This document shows positions 44,999 to 52,296 of a stretch of DNA of 64,000 nucleotides, piece by piece. A model generated the notes under the pieces. The model made no database searches. It was not told where the DNA came from and saw only the letters and a list, made by a program, of their open reading frames with translations. This DNA is from CAYVQZ01 sp964453435 (GTDB lineage: Bacteria; Abyssobacteria; SURF-5), in assembly GCA_964453435.1 (NCBI GenBank), contig CAYVQZ010000007.1, positions 38,399 to 102,398 on the forward strand, given 5' to 3'. The position numbers and the translations under genes were made by a program. The stretch's first letter is position 1. Each line of letters starts with the position of its first letter.

Positions 44999-45511
44999 TT
45001 AGCGTTCCTCCTCCTTGTGGAACCTCTCCGTTAGGTTTTGCGACTTTTTCATAATCTGCTGAGCGGTGTCAAAATCGCCCGCTTCGGCGAAGCTGACGGA
45101 TACGGCGAGATTCTCGAGCCTTCTGAAAAACGATTGGCTTTTCGCTTTCTTGCGCTCCCAGGCCTCCACGATCTTGGCAAGAAGCTCCTCCAGGTCGAAA
45201 GGCATCAGCACGTCGGCGAACGCGCCGAGTTTCATGCTCTCGATCGAGAGGCGGAGGCCGGAAGGGGCGCTCAATGTTATTACCTCGATCCACCGGCGGT
45301 TTCTCTTCAAGCTGCGCACCAGTTGAAGTCCGTCCGCCATCAGGTCTTTGAAGTTTAACAGGGCGACGTCGATGTCGTCCTCCCGGGCAACCGCGACCGC
45401 CTCCGTCGGCGAGTCGATGAGTCGCACCTCGAAGTTGCCCGCAGCCAGTCGGTTCGCGACAAGCCTCATCGCCGCCGTGTCATCGCCGACGATCATTATT
45501 TTACCAGCCAC
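44999..45511 (-). CDS. Degenerate receiver protein with F-A-E-A-G tail
   Basis: A 170-residue protein with a receiver fold (Asp10-Asp11 kept) in which the phosphoacceptor is Asn53 (VALLNFKDLM) and the conserved Lys is replaced (LMPFDLEEL). It should not accept phosphate in the usual way. Past residue 120 comes a basic helix and the motif AVSVSFAEAGDFDTAQQIM, then a charged end. It may work as a non-phosphorylated competitor or scaffold for the intact receivers. This is an inference. Confidence 0.8.
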   Translation of the reverse strand: MAGKIMIVGDDTAAMRLVANRLAAGNFEVRLIDSPTEAVAVAREDDIDVALLNFKDLMADGLQLVRSLKRNRRWIEVITLSAPSGLRLSIESMKLGAFADVLMPFDLEELLAKIVEAWERKKAKSQSFFRRLENLAVSVSFAEAGDFDTAQQIMKKSQNLTERFHKEEER

Positions 45512-45556
45512 CTTATATTATCCTCCCCTGAGGGCCTGCGGCAAGCCAGGCCACCC

Positions 45557-45883
45557 TTACGCTGTCGCAACCGTGCCGTACCAAATCTTCACGCCGGGTA
45601 TCGTCACTGGTTCGAGAGCGACACTGCCGTACCAGATTTTCACGCCGGGGATACCGAGAACGTCGGACAGAGTCTGCTCCGGCTTCGCATCCAGGTATTC
45701 CCGGGCGAGGTCGTGCTCACCTACCTCGGCAAAGGTTATCGCCGCCATTATTTTATCCAGGGAGAATCGTTTCTCTGGTTTTGCCGAAGCGCCGATTAGC
45801 TCAAGGGCCTTTTCCGGCTCACCCGCTTCCGCAAACGCCACCGCGCTCATCAACTGTTCGAATTTCTTTTTCAGGCTGAACAT
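45557..45883 (-). CDS. 108-residue protein with two F-A-E motifs and a C-terminal tandem repeat
   Basis: First gene of the sigma-54 operon. It has two copies of the helical motif shared with its neighbours: LMSAVAFAEAGEPEKALELI (from about residue 11) and IMAAITFAEVGEHDLAREYL (from about 45). The C-terminus is a near-exact tandem repeat, IPGVKIWYGSVA then IPGVKIWYGTVA, separated by LEPVT. There is no signal peptide and no known domain. GAGG precedes the ATG at 45883 by 8 bases. A longer frame to 45988 would cross the promoter and is rejected. Confidence 0.75.
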   Translation of the reverse strand: MFSLKKKFEQLMSAVAFAEAGEPEKALELIGASAKPEKRFSLDKIMAAITFAEVGEHDLAREYLDAKPEQTLSDVLGIPGVKIWYGSVALEPVTIPGVKIWYGTVATA

Positions 45884-45949
45884 TTCAGGTTCCTCGCTTT
45901 CTAGCATGGCTGAAATCGATGCTCGTCTATTTCTTGGCCATAAAAAGGA

Positions 45950-45964
45950 GCAACTTGTGTGCCA
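45950..45964 (-). promoter_or_regulatory. Sigma-54 (-24/-12) promoter
   Basis: On the minus strand, TGGCAC, 5 bases, TTGC followed by T. The GG and GC elements have the exact spacing that sigma-54 requires. It lies 66 bases before the start at 45883 and drives the receiver operon. The likely activator is encoded 500 bases upstream on the same strand. Confidence 0.9.
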
Positions 45965-46040
45965 AATATTATAACTTGCTTTTATCAAAGGGATTACGCA
46001 TTTTCATCGTCCATGCGACGGCGGCATATGAATTATTTAG

Positions 46041-46078
46041 AATCATTATGAAACGTTTCATTGTGATTTATAATGATT
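46041..46078. promoter_or_regulatory. Palindromic enhancer site for the sigma-54 promoter
   Basis: Two 14-base half-sites, AATCATTATGAAAC (46041-46054) and the inverse of AATCACAATGAAAC (46055-46068), match at 12 of 14 positions around GAAACGTTTC. A third half-site, TAATGATT, lies at 46071-46078. It sits about 80-130 bases upstream of the -24 box, the usual place for an activator. It overlaps the 3' end of the NifX-like gene. Confidence 0.75.
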
Positions 46079-46438
46079 CCAGCCGTCCTCCCGACTCGCA
46101 GGACGGTCAAACAGGATCGAACCCGACTTTAGACGCCCGCCTCTTGCCAGTTCCAGCGCGCGCTCGAACGGACCAATCACGGAATCTATCACCTCGACCT
46201 TCTTCCATCTCAGATACTCGTAGAATTCTTGCTCGATTCCCCCGCAAATGACGGTCCGAATGTTCTCCGAAAGAATTAACTGGCACAGGTCTTCGGAGGA
46301 GGGAGCAGGGAGCACGAGCGTTTTCCGGTCGATGATTTCGCCGTCGGCGTCCACGGTCGCGATCAACACCTCCGACGTAAGGTCGAACCTGGGGGCGACG
46401 TCGTCCCTGTAAATTGTGATCAGCAGTTTTTGTGTCAT
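46058..46438 (-). CDS. NifX/NifB-like protein (Nitro_FeMo-Co superfamily)
   Basis: A 126-residue protein. VAPRFDLTSEVLIATVD, then LCQLILSENIRTVICGGIEQEFYEYL and VEVIDSVIGPFERALELA follow the dinitrogenase Fe-Mo cofactor-binding fold shared by NifX, NifY, the NifB tail and the orange protein of Desulfovibrio. It may bind a metal-sulfur cluster. The start at 46438 overlaps the activator gene stop by 4 bases, so the two are made together. No nif genes are present here. Confidence 0.82.
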   Translation of the reverse strand: MTQKLLITIYRDDVAPRFDLTSEVLIATVDADGEIIDRKTLVLPAPSSEDLCQLILSENIRTVICGGIEQEFYEYLRWKKVEVIDSVIGPFERALELARGGRLKSGSILFDRPASREDGWNHYKSQ

Positions 46439-47829
46439 TGCAGACCGTACCTCTTCATTTTCCTCCACAGCGTCGAGCGCCCCCAGCCGAGCATGTCCGC
46501 CGCTTTCGTCCGATTTCCCCTGCATTGGACCAGCGCCTCGGTGATCATGCGCCGCTCAATATGCTCCCAACTCTCCCCCGCCTCTGACGGGGGAATCGAA
46601 AAGGTGACGTCCTCGCGGATGCTTGCGCCTCCACCGGATTTCGCAGGGGGCGGCGCCGCACCGGGACGACTCGCGGCCATATCGAGCAGGTATTCGGGAA
46701 GTTGGATTGGCCGGATCGAGCCGGACGGGCAAATACTGGCGGCATATTCCACCGTATTTCTCAGCTCGCGCACATTGCCGGGATAGGGGTGTCGGAGGAG
46801 AATCGAGAGCGCCTCGTCCGTCAATCCTTCGATTTTTTTTCCGAATTTTTTTCGGAAGTGTTCGAGGAAATGTTCGATAAGCAACCTGATATCGTCGCCG
46901 CGTTCCCGAAGCGGGGGCAGCGTTATTCGCACCACCTTCAATCGATAGAGCAGGTCTCCTCGGAACGTTCCCTCCTCGACCATGGTTTCCAAGTCGCGGT
47001 GAGTGGCGGCGACGACCCGGACATCCGTTTTGAAAGTGCGTGTGCCGCCGACCGGGATAATCTCTTTATCATCCAGAAAAGAGAGCAGTTTCACCTGAAG
47101 CGGGAGGTGAAGGTCTCCGATCTCGGTCAGGTAGATAGTGCCGTTCTCGGCAAGCTGGAACCTGCCCGGCTTATCCCGAACGGCGCCGGTAAACGCGCCC
47201 CGAACGTGCCCGAACAGCTCCGATTCGAGCAGGGTCTCCGGCAGCGCCCCGCAATTCACCTTTATGAACGGCCCCTGACTCCGGGGCGAAAGCCGGTGAA
47301 TCACCGACGCGATGAGGTCCTTGCCGGTTCCGGTTTCGCCAATAATAAGCACGGAGGAGTCGGTGCTGGCTATGGCGGGCAGTATCTCTTTTATCTTCTG
47401 TATCGCCGGGCTGTGCCCGATGAAATCGTCGTATTCATGAAAAACGGGGCTTTCCCGGTCCAGACCCGTCTCGGACAACTCGCGCATGGTCTCGATAACG
47501 CCCACCGTTTCACCTTCGCTGTCAAGAAGAGGAGAAGTCGTGACCAGCACCGGAATCAGTTCCCTGTCACGATTGATAATCGTTCCTTCGGCCTGTTGTC
47601 GTTTCTTTTCCTCCAGCGCGGCCGCGGCCGGACACCGTTTCAGGCACAAGTCGGCGCGAGTGACATATCGACACGGCAGGCCCGCGGCCTCTTCGAGTGA
47701 GAATCCGGTGAGGGCCTCGAATCCCATATTCGCGGCGACAACCCGCAGCTCCCGGTCAAGGAGCGCGACACTTATCGGCATCGCCTCGATAAGCGAATGA
47801 TAGTCGACCTGTGCTTTCTTTTGAACCAT
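46435..47829 (-). CDS. Sigma-54-dependent transcriptional activator with PAS domain
   Basis: A 464-residue enhancer-binding protein. Residues about 8-115 are a PAS domain with Cys53, Cys62 and Cys66, a spacing able to hold metal or sense redox. The AAA+ domain has Walker A GETGTGKD (164-171) and the sigma-54 contact loop GAFTGA (211-216), plus ATHRDLETMV and LPPLRERGDDI. The C-terminus is a Fis-type helix-turn-helix (RTKAADMLGWGRSTLWRKMKRYGL). It most likely binds the palindrome at 46041 and activates the receiver operon. Confidence 0.94.
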   Translation of the reverse strand: MVQKKAQVDYHSLIEAMPISVALLDRELRVVAANMGFEALTGFSLEEAAGLPCRYVTRADLCLKRCPAAAALEEKKRQQAEGTIINRDRELIPVLVTTSPLLDSEGETVGVIETMRELSETGLDRESPVFHEYDDFIGHSPAIQKIKEILPAIASTDSSVLIIGETGTGKDLIASVIHRLSPRSQGPFIKVNCGALPETLLESELFGHVRGAFTGAVRDKPGRFQLAENGTIYLTEIGDLHLPLQVKLLSFLDDKEIIPVGGTRTFKTDVRVVAATHRDLETMVEEGTFRGDLLYRLKVVRITLPPLRERGDDIRLLIEHFLEHFRKKFGKKIEGLTDEALSILLRHPYPGNVRELRNTVEYAASICPSGSIRPIQLPEYLLDMAASRPGAAPPPAKSGGGASIREDVTFSIPPSEAGESWEHIERRMITEALVQCRGNRTKAADMLGWGRSTLWRKMKRYGLQ

Positions 47830-47900
47830 TTTAGAACAGCAGTCCCAAGAACTGTTTCAAGCCCCCATGCCATGATCCCCATTTTTCCATTGGCTAAAAC

Positions 47901-47929
47901 ATTATAGCGCAATCAACGTGGCTTTGCAA
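47901..47929 (-). promoter_or_regulatory. Sigma-70-like promoter for the activator and NifX-like genes
   Basis: On the minus strand, TTGCAA, 17 bases, TATAAT, about 70 bases before the activator start. So the activator itself would be made from a housekeeping promoter. Confidence 0.6.
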
Positions 47930-48506
47930 ACAAATTGCAACAAATCGACACTGATTCGGCTGAGACCAGGCCGACCGGGGTTGAGAGGAATGGGACAACC
48001 AAACGGTAATGAGTCGAGGCGCACAGCGTCGATTTTCGAACGTTGATACCGGGGTTACACAAACCAGACTCGACTTCTGGGACGACTCATCCCGTAGGCG
48101 CCGCGCACACCCGGCATCGTGAATCTTCCTGTTTGTCGTCTCGCCCTGTTCGCGTTTCTTTCAGATAAACCGCATGAAGAGCCCGAGGCGGAGAGGAGCC
48201 ATGTATGATTCTTTTTCTCGCTGGTTTGACGACCGCGCCACGATGAAACATTTCGCGACAGACGGGAGGGAAACGATTTTGGAAAGAGATTGCCGGGACA
48301 CATTCGAAGAATCCGGCGGGGTTGGGATGCCGGAGGTTTCGGGGTGACGGCGCCGTTGGTCGGAAAGGGAGCTTCTCTGTCGAAGGTCACGCCAGGCGTG
48401 ATTGCGTGTCCCCAGAATTGGCATGGCGCGAAACTCACACTAAGCGACCACGGGGCCGGAACGCGGGTATGCTTCCCTTCCAAACTTTTTTCTGAGTAAG
48501 AGCCGG
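47930..48506. repeat. Gap with a half-copy of the AATTCCGGGGACA repeat
   Basis: At 48387-48419, TCACGC-CAG-GCGTGA and TTGCGTGTCCCCAGAATT match the right half of the 16450-16516 palindrome, but the left arm is diverged. Open frames here look random. No gene is called. Confidence 0.5.
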
Positions 48507-48535
48507 TTGATTGATAGCGCCGCATATGGTATAAT
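48507..48535 (+). promoter_or_regulatory. Sigma-70-like promoter upstream of the TauE/SafE gene
   Basis: TTGATT, 17 bases, TATAAT. The leader to the start at 48835 is about 290 bases long and shows no gene and no riboswitch that I recognise. Confidence 0.6.
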
Positions 48536-48834
48536 CGCGTTTGGCAAACCGAGCACCCCCTGTTTGAAAAAGTCGGTTGCTGCACCGAGAGCTTCATTCG
48601 AGAGTTTTCAAGGTCGGGAAAGCCGGAGATTTTTCTGAAGCAAATATATCTCAGTCGGCTTGAAGAACGGAACGAGGTTCGCAGCGCTCACCCGCACACT
48701 GTGGAGATATTGGGTGTGTCCAATAGTCCAAGGCGCTGACTTGCAGCTCAGCCGACAGAGAATCCGCCCAATGATTGCCCATTTTGCCGAAAAGCCGAAT
48801 TGTGCGGGTTTCGGACAGGTGAAAGGAACTACTT

Positions 48835-49800
48835 ATGAGTTCGAGCAGGCTTCCGGGATTGACGGGCGTTTTCGTTCTGGGACTCATGCTTTTTCTCTTC
48901 CCGGCTTCCGCGCTGGCGGAGGAAACCGGAGTGATCGGCCAAAGTGACACGGCCTGGTGGGTTTGGCCGCTTCTCTTACTTGTGATTACATTCATCATGG
49001 GAGTTCTCGCCGTGCTCGGCGGGGTCGGAGGCGGCGTGCTTTTCGTCCCCATAATTTCGGGCTTCTTTCCTTTTCACCTCGACTTTGTTCGAGGGTGCGG
49101 CCTTCTGGTCGCGCTCAGCGGAGCTTTGGCTGCGGGGCCCGGGTTGTTGAGGATGAACCTGGCGAGCCTTCGGCTGGCCATGCCGGTCGCCCTTATCGCC
49201 TCGACGTGCGCAATCATCGGGGCCATGCTGGGACTTGCCCTGCCCACGAACATCGTGCAGACCGCGCTTGGCGCCACCATTCTGGGAATAGTGGCTCTTA
49301 TGTTGACCGCAAAAAAATCTGAGCGACCGGACGTGGCCGAAGCCGACCGTCTCTCGACGGCCCTGAGAATTTGCGGGGTGTATACGGAAGCCAGCACGGG
49401 ACAGGAGATCGACTGGAAGATTCATCGGACCCCGATCGGGCTTCTGCTTTTCATTGTCATAGGTATCATGGCGGGCATGTTCGGGTTGGGCGCCGGCTGG
49501 GCGAATGTTCCGGTTCTGAACCTCGTGATGGGGGCTCCTCTGAAAATCAGCGTCGCCACCAGCAAGTTTCTCCTTTCGATCACCGACACTTCCGCAGCGT
49601 GGATTTATCTGAACAGAGGCTGTGTCATTCCGATGATGGTGGCGCCTTCGATAGTCGGCATTATGCTTGGCTCATTCGTCGGTGTTCGAATACTCGCTGT
49701 CGCAAAACCGGCGTTCATCCGTTGGATGGTGATCGGACTCCTGTTGTTTGCAGGAGCCAAAGCCTTTACAAAGGGACTGGGCCTCCCATTCATCGTCTGA
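48835..49800 (+). CDS. TauE/SafE (TSUP) family membrane permease
   Basis: A 321-residue inner-membrane protein. An N-terminal hydrophobic segment ending ASALA may be a cleaved signal. Two homologous halves follow, GVLAVLGGVGGGVLFVPII and GIMAGMFGLGAGWANVPVLN, the mark of TSUP carriers that export sulfite, sulfonates or related anions. The gap between halves holds a hydrophilic loop. A DUF1634 gene follows 14 bases later, a very common pairing. The substrate is not known. Confidence 0.9.
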   Translation: MSSSRLPGLTGVFVLGLMLFLFPASALAEETGVIGQSDTAWWVWPLLLLVITFIMGVLAVLGGVGGGVLFVPIISGFFPFHLDFVRGCGLLVALSGALAAGPGLLRMNLASLRLAMPVALIASTCAIIGAMLGLALPTNIVQTALGATILGIVALMLTAKKSERPDVAEADRLSTALRICGVYTEASTGQEIDWKIHRTPIGLLLFIVIGIMAGMFGLGAGWANVPVLNLVMGAPLKISVATSKFLLSITDTSAAWIYLNRGCVIPMMVAPSIVGIMLGSFVGVRILAVAKPAFIRWMVIGLLLFAGAKAFTKGLGLPFIV

Positions 49801-49814
49801 AGAAAGGAAGAGGC

Positions 49815-50255
49815 ATGGATTCAGAAACGAAGGACGCGCAGGAGGAACAACTCCAGTACGCCAAGCTTCTCTCTTCCGGAATGCTGTTAGGCTTGGGGCT
49901 TCTGATTGTAACGTTCTTGTTGTACGCGCTCGGCGCCATGAAACCCGCCGTTCCTCTCGAGGAACTTCCGAACTATTGGAATAAGGATGTCCACCACTAT
50001 TTGGAAACCATCGAGGAGAACCATCTGCATCTGGGGCATCTGGTGACAGGCTGGTCGTGGCTGAAACTGGTCGGCAAAGGTGATTATCTGAATTTCGTCG
50101 GCATCGCCATCCTCTCGCTCATCACAATCTTCTGCTTCCTGGCGATTATCCCAACGCTGCTCCGGAAGGGTGACAAGGTATATGCCGCCATCGCTCTCCT
50201 CGAGGCCATCATTCTGTCGCTCGCGGCAAGCGGGCTTCTCAGCGTCGGTCACTGA
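49815..50255 (+). CDS. DUF1634 family membrane protein
   Basis: A 146-residue protein with three predicted membrane helices (GMLLGLGLLIVTFLLYAL, NFVGIAILSLITIFCFLAII and AAIALLEAIILSLAAS) and a loop with HYLETIEENHLHLGHL. DUF1634 proteins are found next to TauE/SafE permeases and probably assist them. The start at 49815 has AAGGAAGAGG just upstream. The frame is open further back, but only inside the previous gene. Confidence 0.88.
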   Translation: MDSETKDAQEEQLQYAKLLSSGMLLGLGLLIVTFLLYALGAMKPAVPLEELPNYWNKDVHHYLETIEENHLHLGHLVTGWSWLKLVGKGDYLNFVGIAILSLITIFCFLAIIPTLLRKGDKVYAAIALLEAIILSLAASGLLSVGH

Positions 50256-50345
50256 ACGCGTGGCCGCCAATCCGAATTTGCGGTTCTCTCGACTCCGGGA
50301 GACGCTCGGCCGACCTGTCCGACGAAGCGAGGGAGTTCGCGCCAG

Positions 50346-51596
50346 TCATTCCCGGGCGGGAGCCTGAGCGGGCGATACCGCATCCAACCGGTCGATGATT
50401 GCGGCGCCGACGGAATCGCCCCACACGTTCACCGTGGTTCGGAACCGGTCAAGGAACCAGTCAATCGAAAGCAATAGCCCGATGCCTTCGAGCGGCAGGC
50501 CAACCGATTTCAGCACAATCACCATCGTGACAAGGCCCGCTTCCGGTATGCCGGCGGCCCCGATTGCGGCCAACGTGGCGGTCAGGAAGATAATGAGTTG
50601 CTGCGGAAACGAGAGCGGAACGCCATAGACCTGCGCGATAAAAATCGCCGCCACCGCCTCATACAGCGCGGTTCCATCCATATTGATAGTGGCGCCCATA
50701 GGAAGCACAAACGAAGCCGAGCGGTTCGATACCTCGTTCTTCTCTTCAACACATTCCATCGTCAGCGGGAGAGTCGCCGAGCTGGATGCCGTGGAGAATG
50801 CGGTCGTCAGCGCGTTCCCCATATTGAAGGCGTACCGCGCGGGATTGCGTCTTCCGAGCAGCCAGAGCAAAACCGGCAGCACGAACATTCCGTGAATCAA
50901 AAGCCCTCCGATCACCGTCATCGCATATTTCAGAAGCTTCGCCAGCTCGCCCCAGAAGAATTCGCCTCCGCCCGCCTTTCCCAAGCGATAGGCGATGAGG
51001 GCAAAGACGCCGACAGGCGCAAAATACATGATGATATGAACCATCTTCATTACCGCCTCGTTGACCGCCTCAAAAAAGGACAGGACCGGCTTTCCGCGGT
51101 CGCCCATCGTGGTCAGCACCCCGCCGAAGAACAGCGAAAACACGATGAGCGGAAGCACGTCGGTTCTGGCTGCTGCGGCGATTATATTCTCGGGTACCAT
51201 GCCCAGCACTACCGCAGTGAGAGACAATTCCTTGCCGAGCACTCGCTCGGGAGTTTCAATCCCGTCGATGGTCATGCCGGCGCCGGGCTCTATAATGTTG
51301 ACAAGAATGATTCCGATGACAACGGATATCGCGGTTGTTGTCGTGAAATAAAGAAGCGTCCACAAGCCGGTGCGCCCGAGCTTCCGGACGTCTCCGAGAT
51401 TGCTGATACCACAGATCATCGAGGCGACGATGAGCGGCACGATGATCACTTTCAGGGCGTTCAGGAAGAGGTCGCCCAGCCACTGGACCGATGCCATGCG
51501 CTCGCCGAAGAACCATCCGCAGAGTCCGCCGGCAATCATACCAATCAGTATTCCCACGAGGATCAGGTTGCTGGCGCGTCGATTGAAACCGGTCAC
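50346..51596 (-). CDS. Dicarboxylate/amino acid:cation symporter (DAACS family)
   Basis: A 416-residue glutamate/dicarboxylate symporter. The serine-rich motif SSATLPLTMECVEE and the cation site NMDGTALYEAV are present, with eight membrane helices and two hairpins as in GltPh. It takes up C4-dicarboxylates or acidic amino acids with Na+ or H+. The GTG at 51596 follows AGAGAGG by 9 bases. The frame to 51701 would give an unlikely N-terminus. Single gene. Confidence 0.93.
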   Translation of the reverse strand: MTGFNRRASNLILVGILIGMIAGGLCGWFFGERMASVQWLGDLFLNALKVIIVPLIVASMICGISNLGDVRKLGRTGLWTLLYFTTTTAISVVIGIILVNIIEPGAGMTIDGIETPERVLGKELSLTAVVLGMVPENIIAAAARTDVLPLIVFSLFFGGVLTTMGDRGKPVLSFFEAVNEAVMKMVHIIMYFAPVGVFALIAYRLGKAGGGEFFWGELAKLLKYAMTVIGGLLIHGMFVLPVLLWLLGRRNPARYAFNMGNALTTAFSTASSSATLPLTMECVEEKNEVSNRSASFVLPMGATINMDGTALYEAVAAIFIAQVYGVPLSFPQQLIIFLTATLAAIGAAGIPEAGLVTMVIVLKSVGLPLEGIGLLLSIDWFLDRFRTTVNVWGDSVGAAIIDRLDAVSPAQAPARE

Positions 51597-52049
51597 TGTG
51601 GTTTGCCTCTCTGGCACGTTCGCCCGGGTATACAATCGTCTCGACCCATTAACAGGGCAACTCGAAAAGGGGTGAAATCGCAACGAGACTACCAATTTCA
51701 TCAGACCAAAGTCAACTCTTCGTGACTCTTCGTGACTTCGTCCCCCATCGCCTTTGTTGTAATTCGCAGATCACGAGGGTGAAGGCGGGGCGGCGTCGCT
51801 CTTCAGTCGTAATTTTTTTCAGACCGGCGCCTTCGCTGGAGGGAAGACCTACTCCCGGTTTTCGGAGAGCTATGCGGGAAGAGTTTCGACTTTAACCTTG
51901 GCTCCTCGGCGGACGATGGCCGATCCTTCAAAAGCGCAAAACCATTTCCTTTGCTAAATTCGGCCTCCGCCCTTCATCCTTCGTCCTTGCGCACGCATTG
52001 GGACGTTTTCTGGATGAGCCCCTCTCTTCTTTTTCCGAGGTTGGCGAGC
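51597..52049. other. Intergenic stretch with nothing recognised
   Basis: Between the symporter start and the ferredoxin stop. I see no repeat family member and no supported frame. Confidence 0.45.
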
Positions 52050-52292
52050 TTATGCGGGCGCCACAATTCGTATGGCATCCTTGGGACAGCTTTCGACACA
52101 GAGATTGCACATGTCGCAGGTGAGCATGAAGGCGCTTACGAGTTTCCACTGCTGTGGCGCTTCGCCGGGCGGCGGGGTCTTGGCCTGCATGTAACCTATG
52201 CACTTTCGGGGGCATGCTTTCACGCAGATGAGGCATTGCTCGGGAGCTGGGCATTTTTCGGTATCGAAAATGATGGAAGGCCGGTCCCGCAT
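52050..52292 (-). CDS. Small ferredoxin-like protein with two 4Fe-4S motifs
   Basis: An 80-residue protein. The cluster motifs CPAPEQCLICVKACP and CDMCNLCVESCP are separated by about 35 residues, longer than in clostridial-type ferredoxins. The first motif has a wider first gap (C-x5-C). It carries electrons, probably for the larger Fe-S protein encoded 4 bases upstream. The ATG at 52292 is chosen over a TTG at 52313. Confidence 0.88.
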   Translation of the reverse strand: MRDRPSIIFDTEKCPAPEQCLICVKACPRKCIGYMQAKTPPPGEAPQQWKLVSAFMLTCDMCNLCVESCPKDAIRIVAPA

Positions 52293-52296
52293 CGCC

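Noticed and set aside
48055..48597. 180-codon minus-strand frame in the 1-kb gap
   Set aside because: Crosses repeat sequence and the promoter at 48507. The composition is unlike that of neighbouring genes.
49371..49814. In-frame extension of the DUF1634 gene into the TauE/SafE gene
   Set aside because: The extension is an out-of-frame shadow of the permease. The ATG at 49815 has a good ribosome site and matches the family start.
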